The notes below the pieces were generated by a model. That model was not told where the DNA came from. It saw nothing but the letters and a program-made list of their open reading frames with translations, and searched no databases. Positions 1 to 9,465 of a stretch of DNA of 64,000 bases are shown one piece after another. Position 1 is the stretch's first letter. Each line of letters opens with the position of its first letter. The position numbers and the translations under genes are program-made. Source of the stretch: Phreatobacter sp. (GTDB lineage Bacteria; Pseudomonadota; Alphaproteobacteria; Rhizobiales; Phreatobacteraceae); assembly GCF_022843985.1 (NCBI RefSeq), contig NZ_JALHMP010000021.1, forward strand, positions 17,241 to 81,240, written 5' to 3'.

Positions 1-1
1 C

Positions 2-292
2 ATGTACGCCATACCCCGCGGCCTTTCGCGCGATGTCTTCGTCGGATCGGCGGCGCTGTTCTTCGCGGCGGTCAATCTCGTCAAGGTGACGCCCTTCATC
101 GCGCTCGGGCAATTGACCTTCGGCAACCTCGCCACCGCGGCCACGCTGTTTCCGCTGGCGGTGCTGGCGAACATGGGCGGGATTTGGCTGGACAGGCGGG
201 TACCGACAATCCTGTTCTACCGGATCATCTACATCCTCACCTTCGGCGTCGGCTGTGTGCTGCTCGCCGACGGGGTGAGGGCGATCTTGTAA
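2..292 (+). CDS. TauE/SafE family permease, C-terminal fragment
   Basis: C-terminal ~96 residues of a sulfite exporter TauE/SafE-type membrane permease; the beginning lies outside the window. The visible part has the family's last-repeat pattern: a hydrophobic helix with 'FFAAVNLVKVTPFIALGQ', a second helix ending in 'GGIWLDRRVP', then a short arm ('FYRIIYILTF') leading into the last helix. These proteins export small organic or sulfur-containing anions across the inner membrane; the substrate here cannot be read from the fragment. The ATG at position 2 is probably internal. The 220 bases that follow, up to the convergent outer membrane protein gene, hold no convincing gene. Confidence 0.75.
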   Translation: MYAIPRGLSRDVFVGSAALFFAAVNLVKVTPFIALGQLTFGNLATAATLFPLAVLANMGGIWLDRRVPTILFYRIIYILTFGVGCVLLADGVRAIL

Positions 293-454
293 GGGATCCC
301 GCTGGTCGGGGCTGATGCCGCAGCGGTTATTCCGAAAGGCCGCCCGGGTGCAGGGCGAATGCGCAACGATGGCGGTTCCCGTCGGCGAGCCACACCTCGT
401 CCTCGGCGTCCGGTCAGTTCTCGCTGCGATGGCGACCCCACGCGAGGGAGAACG

Positions 455-483
455 AAAAAGGGCCGCCCGAAGGCGGCCCTTTC
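455..483 (-). terminator. Intrinsic terminator of the outer membrane barrel gene
   Basis: Perfect 8-bp stem GGGCCGCC / GGCGGCCC with a 4-nt loop. Read on the minus strand it is followed by TTTTT. It sits about 30 bases past the stop of the minus-strand outer membrane protein gene. Confidence 0.85.
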
Positions 484-512
484 GCGGATGATCCTGGACG
501 GAACGATCAGGC

Positions 513-1214
513 TCAGTAACGGGCGACCACAGCCGACGGGCCGGTCGAGAACAGGTAGTTGATGCCCAGCTTCACGGTGTGGATGTCGGTGCGCTGACGA
601 TCGCCCGGGGTCACGAGGTTCCGGCGGTCGCCGAAGCCGTAGTAGTTGTACTCGACCTTGGCAGTCCAGTTCGGCGTGAAGGCGTACTCGACGCCGGCAC
701 CCAGGACGTAACCGGCGCGGGTCGTCGTGGCATTGGTCGTCACGCCACCGATGACCCAGCGATCCTGCAGCGAGGCAATGCCGAGACCACCGGTCACGTA
801 GAACAGGGCGCGGTCAGCAGCAACACCGGCGCGGGCGCGGACCGTCGACAGGAAGGGAACCGAGGCGCGGTAGGTGTTGCCGCCACCGAGTGCGAAGGTG
901 CGGTTCATGGCGCCGCCGGCAACATCGGCTTCGAGACCGAAGACGAAGTTGTTCATCTGCCAGTTGTAACCGGCCTGAATGCCGCCGAGGAAGCCATTGG
1001 CGTTGACGCTGCCGTTGTTGGCGACGATCGGGCTCGTGTAGCGCGCCTGGGCCCAGCCGTAACCGACATGGCCACCGAGGTAGAAGCCGGTCCAGGAAAA
1101 GGCCGGGGCGTAGACGGAAGCAGCAATCGGGGCACGCGGAGCACCGAGGTCGGCGGCCTGGGCGCCGGTGGCGAGGGCGGCGATGGCGGCGCTCGCAAGG
1201 AGGAATTTCTTCAT
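513..1214 (-). CDS. Outer membrane beta-barrel protein (Omp25/31-like)
   Basis: 233-residue outer membrane protein. The start at 1214 gives a clean signal peptide (MKKFLLASAAIAALATGAQA|AD) and has AAGGAT upstream; a 32-residue longer frame exists but would bury the signal. After cleavage the protein has the Omp25/Omp31 hallmarks: 'FSWTGFYLGGHVGYGW', an internal 'GFLGGIQAGYNWQ' strand, 'FVFGLEADVAGG', 'TVRARAGVA', 'LFYVTGGLGIA', 'WTAKVEYNYYGFG', and a last strand with 'HTVKLGINYLF'. The C-terminus ends in 'VVARY' with an aromatic last residue, typical for BAM-dependent insertion. Likely an abundant 8-stranded surface porin-like protein; transport activity is not shown. Monocistronic, with its own terminator. 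Confidence 0.88.
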   Translation of the reverse strand: MKKFLLASAAIAALATGAQAADLGAPRAPIAASVYAPAFSWTGFYLGGHVGYGWAQARYTSPIVANNGSVNANGFLGGIQAGYNWQMNNFVFGLEADVAGGAMNRTFALGGGNTYRASVPFLSTVRARAGVAADRALFYVTGGLGIASLQDRWVIGGVTTNATTTRAGYVLGAGVEYAFTPNWTAKVEYNYYGFGDRRNLVTPGDRQRTDIHTVKLGINYLFSTGPSAVVARY

Positions 1215-1603
1215 GGCGTAGATCCTTATGTCGTAATTAGGCCGTGGGCGAACCACCGCCAAGACTCTCGATGCCGTTTCCGACGGTTCCCCGGCAACCC
1301 CCTGCTTCACCGCAGAACCGCTTCTAACGATGCGACCGGGATACAGGGGATTGGTTACTAATCAACTCCCAAGGCTGTGATCGGGAGCAGTTCCCGCGCC
1401 AAGGCCCATTTGCGTGGGGGCACTGTGTTCTTGTCGCCACAGGTCACCCAGGGGGAGACGGTATCATGATGGGTTAACGTGCAATAGCTGTAAAGCACAG
1501 GCGTTTACGGTGAAAAGACGTGGAGAATCGGTTGGGCGTTGAACCCCCCGCGGTCGACGCCTACCGTCTGCGCTGGAAACGCCTCTCAGCCCAGGACGCC
1601 GCC
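1215..1603. promoter_or_regulatory. Intergenic region between the barrel gene and the acyl-CoA synthetase
   Basis: 389 bases between divergent genes, so it must hold both promoters. No confident -35/-10 pair could be assigned by eye. The 1440-1510 segment is locally AT-richer and contains a GTTAAC. No small ORF with a good ribosome site was seen. Confidence 0.4.
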
Positions 1604-3239
1604 ATGAGCGCCTATGATCGCGACCTCGACAAGAACCCGGCGAACTACCAGCCGCTGACGCCGATCACCTTTCTGGAGCGTGCGGCACGGGTTTTCCCCG
1701 ATCATCCACGGGCGCATCCGCCGGTCCTACCGGGACTTCTATGCGCGTTCTCGTCGCCTCGCCTCGGCACTGGCCCGGGCGGGAGTCGGCAAGGACGATA
1801 CGGTGGCCGTCATCTGCGCCAACACGCCGGCCATGCTCGAGTGCCATTACGGCGTCCCGATGTGCGGCGCGGTGCTCAACACGCTGAACACGCGCCTCGA
1901 CGCGCCCATCATCGCCTTCTCGCTCGACCACGGCGAGGCCAAGGTCTTCATCGTCGACCGGGAGTTCTCGAAGCTCGCGCAGGAGGCCCTGGCCCTCGCC
2001 GCGGTGAAGCCGCTGGTCATCGACTACGACGATCCGGAATATGAAGGGCCGGGCGAGAGGATCGGATCGGTCGAGTACGAGGAGTTCCTCGCCGGCGGCG
2101 ATCCCACCTATGCCTGGGAGCGGCCGGCTGACGAGTGGGACGCCATCGCCCTCAATTATACCTCGGGCACGACCGGTAATCCCAAGGGCGTCGTCTATCA
2201 CCACCGCGGTGCCTATCTGCTCGGCATCGGCAACATCGTCACCTGCGGCATGGCCAAGCATCCGGTTTATCTGTGGACCCTGCCGATGTTCCATTGCAAC
2301 GGCTGGTGCTTCCCCTGGTCCATCTCTGCTGTGGCGGGTACCCATGTCTGCCTGCGCTGGGTGCGGGCCAAGGCCATGTACGATGCGATCGCTCACCACG
2401 GCGTGACGCATCTGTGCGGCGCGCCCATCGTCATGAGCCTGCTCCTCAACGCTCCGGCGGAGGACAAGCGCGAAACCGGCCGCATCATCTCGTTCTTCAC
2501 GGCGGCCGCGCCGCCGCCCGAGGCGGTGCTGGCGGCGATGAAGGCGGCCGGATTCGACGTAACCCATCTCTATGGCCTGACCGAGACCTACGGGCCCTCC
2601 GTCATCAACGACTGGAACCGTGATTGGGACGCGCTGTCGAGCGCCGACTATGCCGCCAAGAAGGCGCGGCAGGGCGTGCCCTATACCGTGCTCGAAGGCA
2701 TGACCGTGATGAACCCGGAGACGATGCAGCCCGTGCCTGCCGACGGGGCCACGCTCGGCGAGGTGATGATGCGGGGCAATGTGGTGATGAAGGGCTACCT
2801 GAAGAACCCCAAGGCCTCGGATGAGGCCTTTGCCGGCGGCTGGTTCCATTCCGGCGACCTCGGTGTCCTCTATCCCGACGGCTATATCCAGTTGAAGGAC
2901 CGCTCCAAGGACATCATCATCTCCGGCGGTGAGAACATCTCCTCCATCGAGGTGGAGGACGTGCTGTTCAAGCATCCGGCCGTGCAGGCGGCGGCGGTGG
3001 TCGCCAAGCCCGATGACAAGTGGGGCGAGACGCCCTGTGCCTTTGTCGAGTTGAAGCCGGGCATGAGTGCCACGGCCGAGGAGATCATGGCCTGGTGCCG
3101 GCAGAATCTCGCGGCTTTCAAATGCCCGCGAACGGTGGTCTTCACCGAACTGCCGAAGACCAGCACCGGCAAGATCCAGAAATTCGTGTTGCGCGAACTA
3201 GCGAAGGCCAGTTCGGGCGGCGCGCTGCAACCACGATAG
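1604..3239 (+). pseudogene. Acyl-CoA synthetase (AMP-binding), frameshifted near codon 33
   Basis: AMP-forming acyl-CoA ligase of the medium/long-chain or methylthiopropionyl-CoA ligase group, about 545 residues if intact. The N-terminus (MSAYDRDLDKNPANYQ... to 'ARVFPDHP') is read in one frame from ATG 1604 and everything from 'IIHGRIRRSYRDFY' (about 1697 on) in another. The body is otherwise whole: P-loop 'YTSGTTGNPKG', adenylation motif 'YGLTETYGP', 'GWFHSGDLG', 'KDIIISGGENISS' and the catalytic Lys motif 'KTSTGKIQK'. The junction sequence fits loss of 11 bp between direct repeats of GATCATCC. It is either a genuine inactivation or a sequencing error. As read, only a ~519-residue product from an internal start could be made. 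It is followed 170 bases later by prpE. Confidence 0.8.
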
Positions 3240-3408
3240 GCGCTGACCCTGCGACGAAAGTCTGGCGTGACCTGTATCCATCGATCGGGGGTGACGCTGT
3301 TGCGTCCGGGGCGGTCCGGGTGGCAAATGCGCCAGCCCCCGAGAAGAATGGCGGCCGGCGCGGATCCCCTGTCCGGGCAAGGCCGCCTCCCAGGCGAGGA
3401 GACGCCCC

Positions 3409-5316
3409 ATGGATGCCCGAGCACCTTCCCGCTATGGCGAGGTCTATGCTGCCTGGAAGGCCGAGCCCATCGGCTTCTGGGCCGAACAGGCCGCCGCAAT
3501 CGACTGGATCACGCCACCCCGGACCGTCTTCGACCCGGGGCAGGGCACCTATGGCCGCTGGTTCGCCGGCGCAGTCTGCAACACCTGCTTCAACGCGGTC
3601 GACCGCCACGCCGCGGCGCGGCCCGATCAGGCCGCCATCATCTACGATTCACCCGTCACCGGGACTCAGCGCCGCATCACCTATGCCGCGTTGAAGGAGG
3701 AGGTGGCGACCTTCGCCGCCGTGCTTCAGGACCTCGGCGTCGGCAAGGGCGACCGTGTCATCGTCTATATGCCGATGGTGCCGGAAGCGGCCGTCGCCAT
3801 GCTCGCCTGCGCCCGCATCGGCGCGATCCATTCGGTGGTCTTCGGCGGCTTCGCGGCAAAGGAACTCGCCACCCGCATCGACGACTGTCATCCGAAGGTC
3901 ATCGTCTCGGCCTCGTGCGGCATCGAGGGGTCGAAGGTCATCGCCTACAAGCCGTTGCTGGACGGCGCCATCGACCTGTCCCTGGCCAAGCCCGAGGCCT
4001 GTATCATCCTGCAGCGGCCGCAGGCCGAGGCGTTGCTGGTGGCCGGGCGCGACCATGACTGGGCAGGGCTCGTCGAGCGCGCCCGCGCCGCCGGCCGGCA
4101 GGCCGATTGCGTACCCGTGGCCGCCACCGATCCGCTCTATGTCCTCTACACCTCGGGCACGACCGGCAAGCCGAAGGGCGTGGTGGGCGACAATGGCGGG
4201 CATATGGTCGCGCTCGCCTGGTCGATGACCAATCTCTACGGCATGCGTCCGGGCGAGGTGTTCTGGGCCGCGTCCGACGTAGGCTGGGTCGTCGGCCATT
4301 CCTATATCGTCTATGCGCCGCTGATCGCCGGGGTCACGTCGATCCTCTACGAGGGCAAGCCCGTCGGCACGCCCGATCCCGGTGCCTATTGGCGGGTCAT
4401 CGCCGAGCACGGCGTCAACGCGCTGTTCACGGCGCCGACGGCCTTCCGCGCCATCAAGAAGGAAGACCCCAAGGCGGACCATCTGAAGCGCTATCAACTG
4501 CCGACCTTCCGCACGCTGTTTCTCGCCGGCGAGCGCGCCGACCCGGACACGGTCGTCTGGGCCGAGACCATCCTCGGCGTGCCGGTCATCGATCACTGGT
4601 GGCAGACCGAGACGGGCTGGTGCATCGCGGGCAATCCGGTCGGGCTCGGTGCCCTGCCGGTGAAGCCGGGTTCACCGACCGTGCCCATGCCGGGCTACGA
4701 CGTGCGCATCGTCGACGAGGCCGGGCACGACCTGCCGGCCAATACGATGGGATCGATCGTGGTGAAGCTGCCGCTGCCGCCCGGCGCTTTTCCGACACTG
4801 TGGCAGCAGGATGAGCGGTTCCGCGAGAGTTATCTGGCGCAGTTCCCGGGCTTCTATTCGACATCGGATGCCGGGTTCGTCGACGATGACGGCTATCTCT
4901 ACATCATGGGCCGTACCGACGACATCATCAACGTCGCTGGCCACCGCCTGTCGACCGGCGGCATGGAGGAGGTGCTGTCCTCCCATCCCGACGTCGCGGA
5001 ATGCGCCGTGATCGGCATGGCCGACCAGCTCAAGGGCGAGGTGCCCTGCGGTTTCGTCGTGCTCAAGGCGGGGGTCAACAAGCGGCCGGACGAGGTGGAG
5101 AAGGAGCTCGTGGCGCTGGTGCGCGAGAAGATCGGCCCTGTGGCGGCCTTCAAGCTCGCCATCGCCGTCTCGCGTCTGCCGAAGACGCGGTCGGGGAAGA
5201 TCCTGCGTGGCACGATGAAGAAGATCGCCGATGGCGGCGAGTGGTCGATGCCCGCGACGATCGATGATCCCGCCGTCCTGTCCGAGATCGCGGAGGCTTT
5301 GAAGGACAGGCGCTGA
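3409..5316 (+). CDS. prpE: Propionyl-CoA synthetase
   Basis: 635-residue AMP-forming acyl-CoA synthetase of the PrpE/Acs type, making propionyl-CoA (or another short acyl-CoA) from the acid, ATP and CoA in the cytoplasm. The N-terminus 'RYGEVYAAWKAEPIGFW' and 'GRWFAGAVCNTCFNAVDRH' with 'AAIIYDSPVTGT' is closer to PrpE than to Acs. Motifs: 'VVFGGFAAKELATRI', P-loop 'YTSGTTGKPKG' near residue 247, 'DHWWQTETGW', and the catalytic C-terminal Lys in 'KTRSGKILR' near residue 597, the usual target of lysine acylation control. AGGAG lies 8-10 bases before ATG. Full length for the family (about 630). No methylcitrate-cycle genes adjoin it. Confidence 0.9.
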   Translation: MDARAPSRYGEVYAAWKAEPIGFWAEQAAAIDWITPPRTVFDPGQGTYGRWFAGAVCNTCFNAVDRHAAARPDQAAIIYDSPVTGTQRRITYAALKEEVATFAAVLQDLGVGKGDRVIVYMPMVPEAAVAMLACARIGAIHSVVFGGFAAKELATRIDDCHPKVIVSASCGIEGSKVIAYKPLLDGAIDLSLAKPEACIILQRPQAEALLVAGRDHDWAGLVERARAAGRQADCVPVAATDPLYVLYTSGTTGKPKGVVGDNGGHMVALAWSMTNLYGMRPGEVFWAASDVGWVVGHSYIVYAPLIAGVTSILYEGKPVGTPDPGAYWRVIAEHGVNALFTAPTAFRAIKKEDPKADHLKRYQLPTFRTLFLAGERADPDTVVWAETILGVPVIDHWWQTETGWCIAGNPVGLGALPVKPGSPTVPMPGYDVRIVDEAGHDLPANTMGSIVVKLPLPPGAFPTLWQQDERFRESYLAQFPGFYSTSDAGFVDDDGYLYIMGRTDDIINVAGHRLSTGGMEEVLSSHPDVAECAVIGMADQLKGEVPCGFVVLKAGVNKRPDEVEKELVALVREKIGPVAAFKLAIAVSRLPKTRSGKILRGTMKKIADGGEWSMPATIDDPAVLSEIAEALKDRR

Positions 5317-5394
5317 TCGCGCCAGTTGTAGCGGCACACATGACAAAGAGCCGACGCTGCGGCACCCTCGGCGGCATCCGAATCGGAGGGTTGC

Positions 5395-6036
5395 ATGCGG
5401 TGGTCTTTGCACAGGACGGGCTTGGCCTGCCTCGTCGCGGCTCTGGCGGCGCTCGCCACGCCCGTCGCGGCCCAGCCGGTGACGCGGACGGCGCCTTCCT
5501 CGGGGAGCCACGCCTTTGACCGGCTCGACCTCCAATCCGCGGAAGCGGCGCTCAGGACGTTCCTGTCGGCTTATCGCCGCGGGGACTTTGTCACCGCATT
5601 CTGGATCCTGGCGCCGGCTAGCCAGTCGGCCTTCTACACCCACCTGTCACGGTTCGACATGCGCAGGGTGGCAAGGGTCAAAGCCGAGAGCGCCCTGATG
5701 CATGCCGCCGAGATGATCCCCTCGCCGGCCCAAATGGACCAGACGGACCTGAGCTTCATCTTCGCCCATGCCATGGCGGTGGCGCGCCGGCTGGACATCA
5801 TGCCGCTCAATCTCGCGGGCTTGCCGGAAGACCTGTCGCCGGCCAATGTGCCTCGCGTCGGCACACGCAACCAGCTGGCCGATGGCCGAGTCGAGTTCTC
5901 CGTCCCGCTGCCGGCCTACCGGGCGCCCGTCGTCTTCCGGATGGTCCAGAGGGCGCAGGGGCGCTGGCGGCTTGAACAGGTCCTGCCGCCCGGCGGCGTG
6001 CTGGATTCGCTGCCCTTCGGCCTGCCGACCGAGTAG
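5395..6036 (+). CDS. Exported protein of unknown function
   Basis: 213-residue protein with a signal peptide (MRWSLHRTGLACLVAALAALATPVAAQP). I do not recognise a family. The mature part begins with a helix-rich segment ('AEAALRTFLSAYRRGDFVTAFWILAP') reminiscent of small periplasmic NTF2/DUF4864-like folds and ends with strand-like sequence ('FRMVQRAQGRWRLEQVLPPGG'), the pattern of a domain whose last strands evaluate to '...GRWRLxxVL'. It contains no cysteines after the signal, so no disulfides. GGAGG lies 5 bases before the ATG. It is convergent with cysK, 19 bases apart. Confidence 0.75.
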   Translation: MRWSLHRTGLACLVAALAALATPVAAQPVTRTAPSSGSHAFDRLDLQSAEAALRTFLSAYRRGDFVTAFWILAPASQSAFYTHLSRFDMRRVARVKAESALMHAAEMIPSPAQMDQTDLSFIFAHAMAVARRLDIMPLNLAGLPEDLSPANVPRVGTRNQLADGRVEFSVPLPAYRAPVVFRMVQRAQGRWRLEQVLPPGGVLDSLPFGLPTE

Positions 6037-6055
6037 CCGGTTTGACTGCCGACGT

Positions 6056-7051
6056 TCAGAGCCCGTCGAAGAGGGCGGTGGACAGGTAGCGCTCGGCGAA
6101 GCTCGGGATGATCACCACGATGGTCTTGCCGGCATTTTCGGTGCGCTTGCCGATCTCCAGCGCGGCATGGACGGCGGCTCCGGCCGAGATGCCGGTGGGG
6201 ATGCCCTCGGTGCGGGCGAGTTCGCGGGCCAGCGCGAAGGCCTGGTCGTTCGAGACCTGAACCACCTCGTCGATGATGCTGCGGTCCAGCACATCGGGCA
6301 CGAAGCCGGCGCCGATGCCCTGAATCTTGTGAGGCCCCGGCGGGCCGCCGGAGAGAACGGGCGAGTCCGCGGGCTCGACGGCGATCACCCTGACCCCCGG
6401 CTTGCGGTCCTTCAGCACGTGGCCGACGCCGGTGATCGTGCCGCCGGTGCCGACGCCCGAGACGAAGACGTCGACCGCGCCGGCCGTGTCGTTCCAAATC
6501 TCCTCGGCCGTCGTGTGGCGATGGACCGCCGGATTGGCAGGGTTCATGAACTGCTGCGGGATGATGGCGTGGGGGTTTGCCGCCGCCAGTTCCTCGGCCC
6601 TGGCGACGGCGCCCTTCATGCCCTTGGCGCCTTCCGTCAGCACGAGTTCGGCGCCAAGAAGGGCGAGCATCTTGCGCCGTTCGACCGACATGGTCTCCGG
6701 CATGACCAGGATCAGCCGGATGCCACGTGCCGCGGCAACAAAAGCGAGTGCGATACCGGTATTGCCGGAGGTCGGCTCAATCAGGACGGTCTTGTCGGTG
6801 AGCAGTCCGGAGGCTTCCATCGCATCGATCATCGCCACACCGATGCGGTCCTTCACCGAGGCAATGGGGTTAAAGAATTCGAGCTTAGCCAGGATCGTGG
6901 CGAGGGAGCCGTGGGCTCTGGCGAGCTTGTCCAGCCGGACCAAGGGCGTGTCACCGACCGTCTCGGTGATGGAATTGTAGATCCGGCCCCGTCCCGGCTT
7001 TCCGGAAGCGGAGCGTGAAGCAGGGGAAACATGCGCTGTCATGGCGGACAC
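6056..7051 (-). CDS. cysK: Cysteine synthase A (O-acetylserine sulfhydrylase)
   Basis: 331-residue PLP enzyme of the fold-type II family, making L-cysteine from O-acetylserine and sulfide. Schiff-base lysine is K67 in '[11 protein letters not shown]'; the substrate loop 'PTSGNTG' is at 93-99; the phosphate-binding 'GVGTGGT' is at about 200-205; and 'PTGISAGAA' lies near residue 275. The N-terminus is about 20 residues longer than usual ([22 protein letters not shown]) before '[15 protein letters not shown]'; a start at the second Met (7042) is equally possible. The C-terminus '[14 protein letters not shown]' is the typical CysK ending. No CysE or sulfate genes are adjacent. Confidence 0.92.
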   Translation of the reverse strand: MSAMTAHVSPASRSASGKPGRGRIYNSITETVGDTPLVRLDKLARAHGSLATILAKLEFFNPIASVKDRIGVAMIDAMEASGLLTDKTVLIEPTSGNTGIALAFVAAARGIRLILVMPETMSVERRKMLALLGAELVLTEGAKGMKGAVARAEELAAANPHAIIPQQFMNPANPAVHRHTTAEEIWNDTAGAVDVFVSGVGTGGTITGVGHVLKDRKPGVRVIAVEPADSPVLSGGPPGPHKIQGIGAGFVPDVLDRSIIDEVVQVSNDQAFALARELARTEGIPTGISAGAAVHAALEIGKRTENAGKTIVVIIPSFAERYLSTALFDGL

Positions 7052-7240
7052 CCAAGGTGAAACAGAGGGTGCTCATCATGTGCTTGGACGATGCAACATT
7101 CTACAATCGGTGCCGAAGCGCGCAAAATAAGGCCAATGGTCCCGTCTTTTGGCTTTCTCGGAGAATTCTGTTGCCTGTCGACGCCTGACGGCAGGTGGCA
7201 TTACCGCGGCCCTGCGCCACTTTTGGGAGGATGAACTGGC

Positions 7241-7921
7241 ATGACCGTGACAAAAGGGCAGCGCCTGTGCCCGGGCTTCGGACTGGCGGTCGGGCTCGGT
7301 TTGATGGCCAGCCTGATGGCGGGGGCGGCCGGACCGGCCCTGGCGCAGGAGCGGCCAGCCTATATCCGCGCCGATCCCGCAGCTCTCAGCCAGACCTATG
7401 GGCCTGCGATCGCCGCCCGGGTTTTTTCCAATCAACTGACCGGCCAGAGGCTTCAGGCGCTCCAGGCCAGCGCCGCGCGCATTCCCGGCTTCACCTGTCC
7501 GGAGCGGCCCGCTGCGGTTCTGGTCACCGTGTTTCCCTGGCGCGGAGTCGCGGGCCGCGCCGCCTGGATTGAACGCTTTGCCGTGCAGTGCCAACCTGTG
7601 GCCACGCGCAATTTCCTGATGGTGCTGGAAGGCGACACCGTCCGCGTCATGGAAATGGCGCCCGGCACCTCCAACACGGACCCGCTGCTGCAGCGCGACC
7701 TGATGGTGGGCATCGCCGGGGCGGCGCAGCGGACAGCTCCGGCCGGCTGCGCCCAGCCGCCGGTGGTGAGCAATGTGCGGATGCTCGCCGACCCGCCGCC
7801 GGCGTCCGGCCGCTGGGCGGAGAACTGGTCGGTCATGCAATGTGGCGTCGCCGCCGAGATCCGCGTGCAGTTCCAGCCCTCGCCCCAGGGCGGCACGACA
7901 TGGAGCATTCCAGCCCGCTGA
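7241..7921 (+). CDS. Exported protein of unknown function
   Basis: 226 residues with a signal peptide of about 35 residues (n-region 'MTVTKGQRLCPG', hydrophobic core 'AVGLGLMASLMAGAAG', cleavage after 'ALAQ'). The mature part has four cysteines ('GFTCPERP', 'AVQCQPV', 'AGCAQPP', 'MQCGVAA'), an even number compatible with two disulfides in the periplasm. No family recognised. GGAGG lies about 11 bases before the ATG. It is divergent from cysK and convergent with ctrA. Confidence 0.72.
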   Translation: MTVTKGQRLCPGFGLAVGLGLMASLMAGAAGPALAQERPAYIRADPAALSQTYGPAIAARVFSNQLTGQRLQALQASAARIPGFTCPERPAAVLVTVFPWRGVAGRAAWIERFAVQCQPVATRNFLMVLEGDTVRVMEMAPGTSNTDPLLQRDLMVGIAGAAQRTAPAGCAQPPVVSNVRMLADPPPASGRWAENWSVMQCGVAAEIRVQFQPSPQGGTTWSIPAR

Positions 7922-7964
7922 GATCAGCGGACGGGGGCAAGCATCTGGCGTCGCGCCAAACGAC

Positions 7965-7998
7965 AAAAAGCCCCGCGCGGTTTCCCGGCGGGGCCCTC
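7965..7998 (-). terminator. Intrinsic terminator downstream of ctrA
   Basis: Stem GCCCCGC (7970-7976) / GCGGGGC (7988-7994). On the minus strand the stem is followed by TTTTT, so it serves ctrA, whose stop is about 110 bases away. Confidence 0.75.
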
Positions 7999-8107
7999 GT
8001 CGTCTGACGGCATTTCATCCGTACTCGCCAGACTATTGGGATGCCATTACCCATCCGGCCGTGACGGCCATGTGACGCAGTTGCGGCGAAATTGTTGCCG
8101 GCAAGGG

Positions 8108-8809
8108 TCAGGCCGGGATGCGTTCCTCGGCTTCGGTCGGCTCGCGCAGCACATAACCGCGGCCCCAGACGGTCTCGATGTAGTTCTTGCCGTCGGAGGC
8201 ATTGGCGAGCTTCTTGCGCAGCTTGCAGATGAAGACGTCGATGATCTTCAGCTCGGGCTCGTCCATGCCGCCATAGAGATGGTTCAGGAACATTTCCTTG
8301 GTCAGGGTCGTGCCCTTGCGCAGCGAAAGGAGCTCCAGCATCTGGTACTCCTTGCCGGTGAGGTGGACACGCTGGCCCGACACTTCAACCGTCTTCTGGT
8401 CGAGATTGACCAGGAGGTCGCCGGTGGTGATGACCGACTGGGCGTGGCCCTTCGAGCGGCGCACGATGGCATGGATGCGGGCGACGAGCTCGTCCTTGTG
8501 GAAGGGCTTGGTCAGATAGTCATCGGCGCCGAAGCCGAGGCCGCGGACCTTGTCCTCGATGCCGGCCAGGCCGGAGAGGATCAGGATGGGCGTCTTGACC
8601 TTGGCCACGCGAAGCGACTTCAGCACTTCGTAGCCCGACATGTCGGGCAGGTTCAGGTCGAGAAGAATGATGTCGTAATCGTAGAGCTTGCCGAGGTCGA
8701 TCCCTTCCTCGCCGAGGTCCGTCGTATAGACGTTGAAGCTCTCGGACTTGAGCATCAGCTCGATGCTCTTCGCAGTGGCGCTGTCATCTTCGATCAACAG
8801 AACGCGCAT
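8108..8809 (-). CDS. ctrA: Cell-cycle response regulator CtrA
   Basis: 233-residue OmpR-family response regulator, the alphaproteobacterial master regulator of cell cycle, motility and envelope genes. The receiver domain has the acidic pocket 'EDD' near residue 7, phospho-acceptor D51 in '[15 protein letters not shown]', and K at '[12 protein letters not shown]'. The winged-helix domain contains the invariant CtrA block '[18 protein letters not shown]' and '[13 protein letters not shown]'. I prefer the ATG at 8809 (MRVLLIED) over the one two codons upstream because GGAAGGGG is then 6 bases away and the protein matches the usual CtrA N-terminus. It is divergent from fliI across a 0.7 kb regulatory region carrying GANTC and TTAA-N7-TTAA-like sites. 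Confidence 0.97.
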   Translation of the reverse strand: MRVLLIEDDSATAKSIELMLKSESFNVYTTDLGEEGIDLGKLYDYDIILLDLNLPDMSGYEVLKSLRVAKVKTPILILSGLAGIEDKVRGLGFGADDYLTKPFHKDELVARIHAIVRRSKGHAQSVITTGDLLVNLDQKTVEVSGQRVHLTGKEYQMLELLSLRKGTTLTKEMFLNHLYGGMDEPELKIIDVFICKLRKKLANASDGKNYIETVWGRGYVLREPTEAEERIPA

Positions 8810-8934
8810 GCCCATCCCCTTCCGCTGACCCTAAACCGGCCATTCCGCCACCGATGACGAAACAGCCGTTCGGCATAGCGATCCCATGCCTCCGCCGCCG
8901 CGCGGATGGCGATTGGGATCCGTCCCCGTTCACT

Positions 8935-9226
8935 GATTCGACGTTACGCCCCAATGGTTAACAAACTGTGATTCGCAGGGGCAAGAGTCCTCGCAAAATA
9001 TTTCTGCGACTCACTCCAACCCTCTGCCGAATCGACCATTTCGGCCGTCTCGTCGAGTCCGGGTCCTGCCTTTCCGCGACCAGGGTCCGCAGTGGGTCGT
9101 TCCAAACGAACCCCTCACGGTCACGGATGCCTTTTAATCGGCTGCTAGGGATCATTAACGGGCCGGGTTAAGGAAGGGTTACCCGACAGGGCGCAATCCG
9201 GGCGGCGGTTGCCTTTACTTTGACTC
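8935..9226. promoter_or_regulatory. Cluster of six GANTC (CcrM) sites upstream of ctrA
   Basis: GANTC at 8935-8939, 8970-8974, 9008-9012, 9029-9033, 9055-9059 and 9222-9226: six in 292 bases where about one is expected at this base composition. GANTC is the CcrM methylation target, and in Caulobacter the methylation state of a GANTC in the ctrA promoter gates its transcription. A role here is inferred from position and density. Confidence 0.7.
9168..9182. promoter_or_regulatory. CtrA-like box (TTAA-N7-TTAC)
   Basis: Matches 7 of 8 bases of the CtrA consensus TTAA-N7-TTAA with exact spacing, in the shared ctrA/fliI upstream region. Possible autoregulatory site. Confidence 0.5.
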
Positions 9227-9353
9227 GCATTGGCCCGTGATCGTTAAACTTCGGCGGTTTCGGAGCCCCGTCGCGGCGGCTGAAGGCTCCTATCGGCAGC
9301 TCTGCGGGGAAGGGGCGTGAGCGGCCGATGGGCAGCTTCTACCGGGCTCATGG

Positions 9354-9368
9354 TTAACAGCGGGTAAA
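9354..9368. promoter_or_regulatory. CtrA-like box (TTAA-N7-TAAA)
   Basis: 7 of 8 matches to TTAA-N7-TTAA, about 160 bases upstream of fliI. Confidence 0.45.
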
Positions 9369-9465
9369 CATTGCCGACCGAGCCTCGCAAAGCGCAAGAG
9401 TGACCGGCCAAATTCCATGGCCGATGGGCAAATTCTGCCGCCTGCCGTTTACCCGGCCCGGTTCG

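Noticed and set aside
229..441. 70-codon minus-strand ORF after the TauE fragment
   Set aside because: No ribosome site, no protein-like pattern, overlaps the end of the permease gene.
9154..9171. TTAA-N9-TTAA as a CtrA box
   Set aside because: Spacer is two bases too long; the adjoining N7 site is a better candidate.
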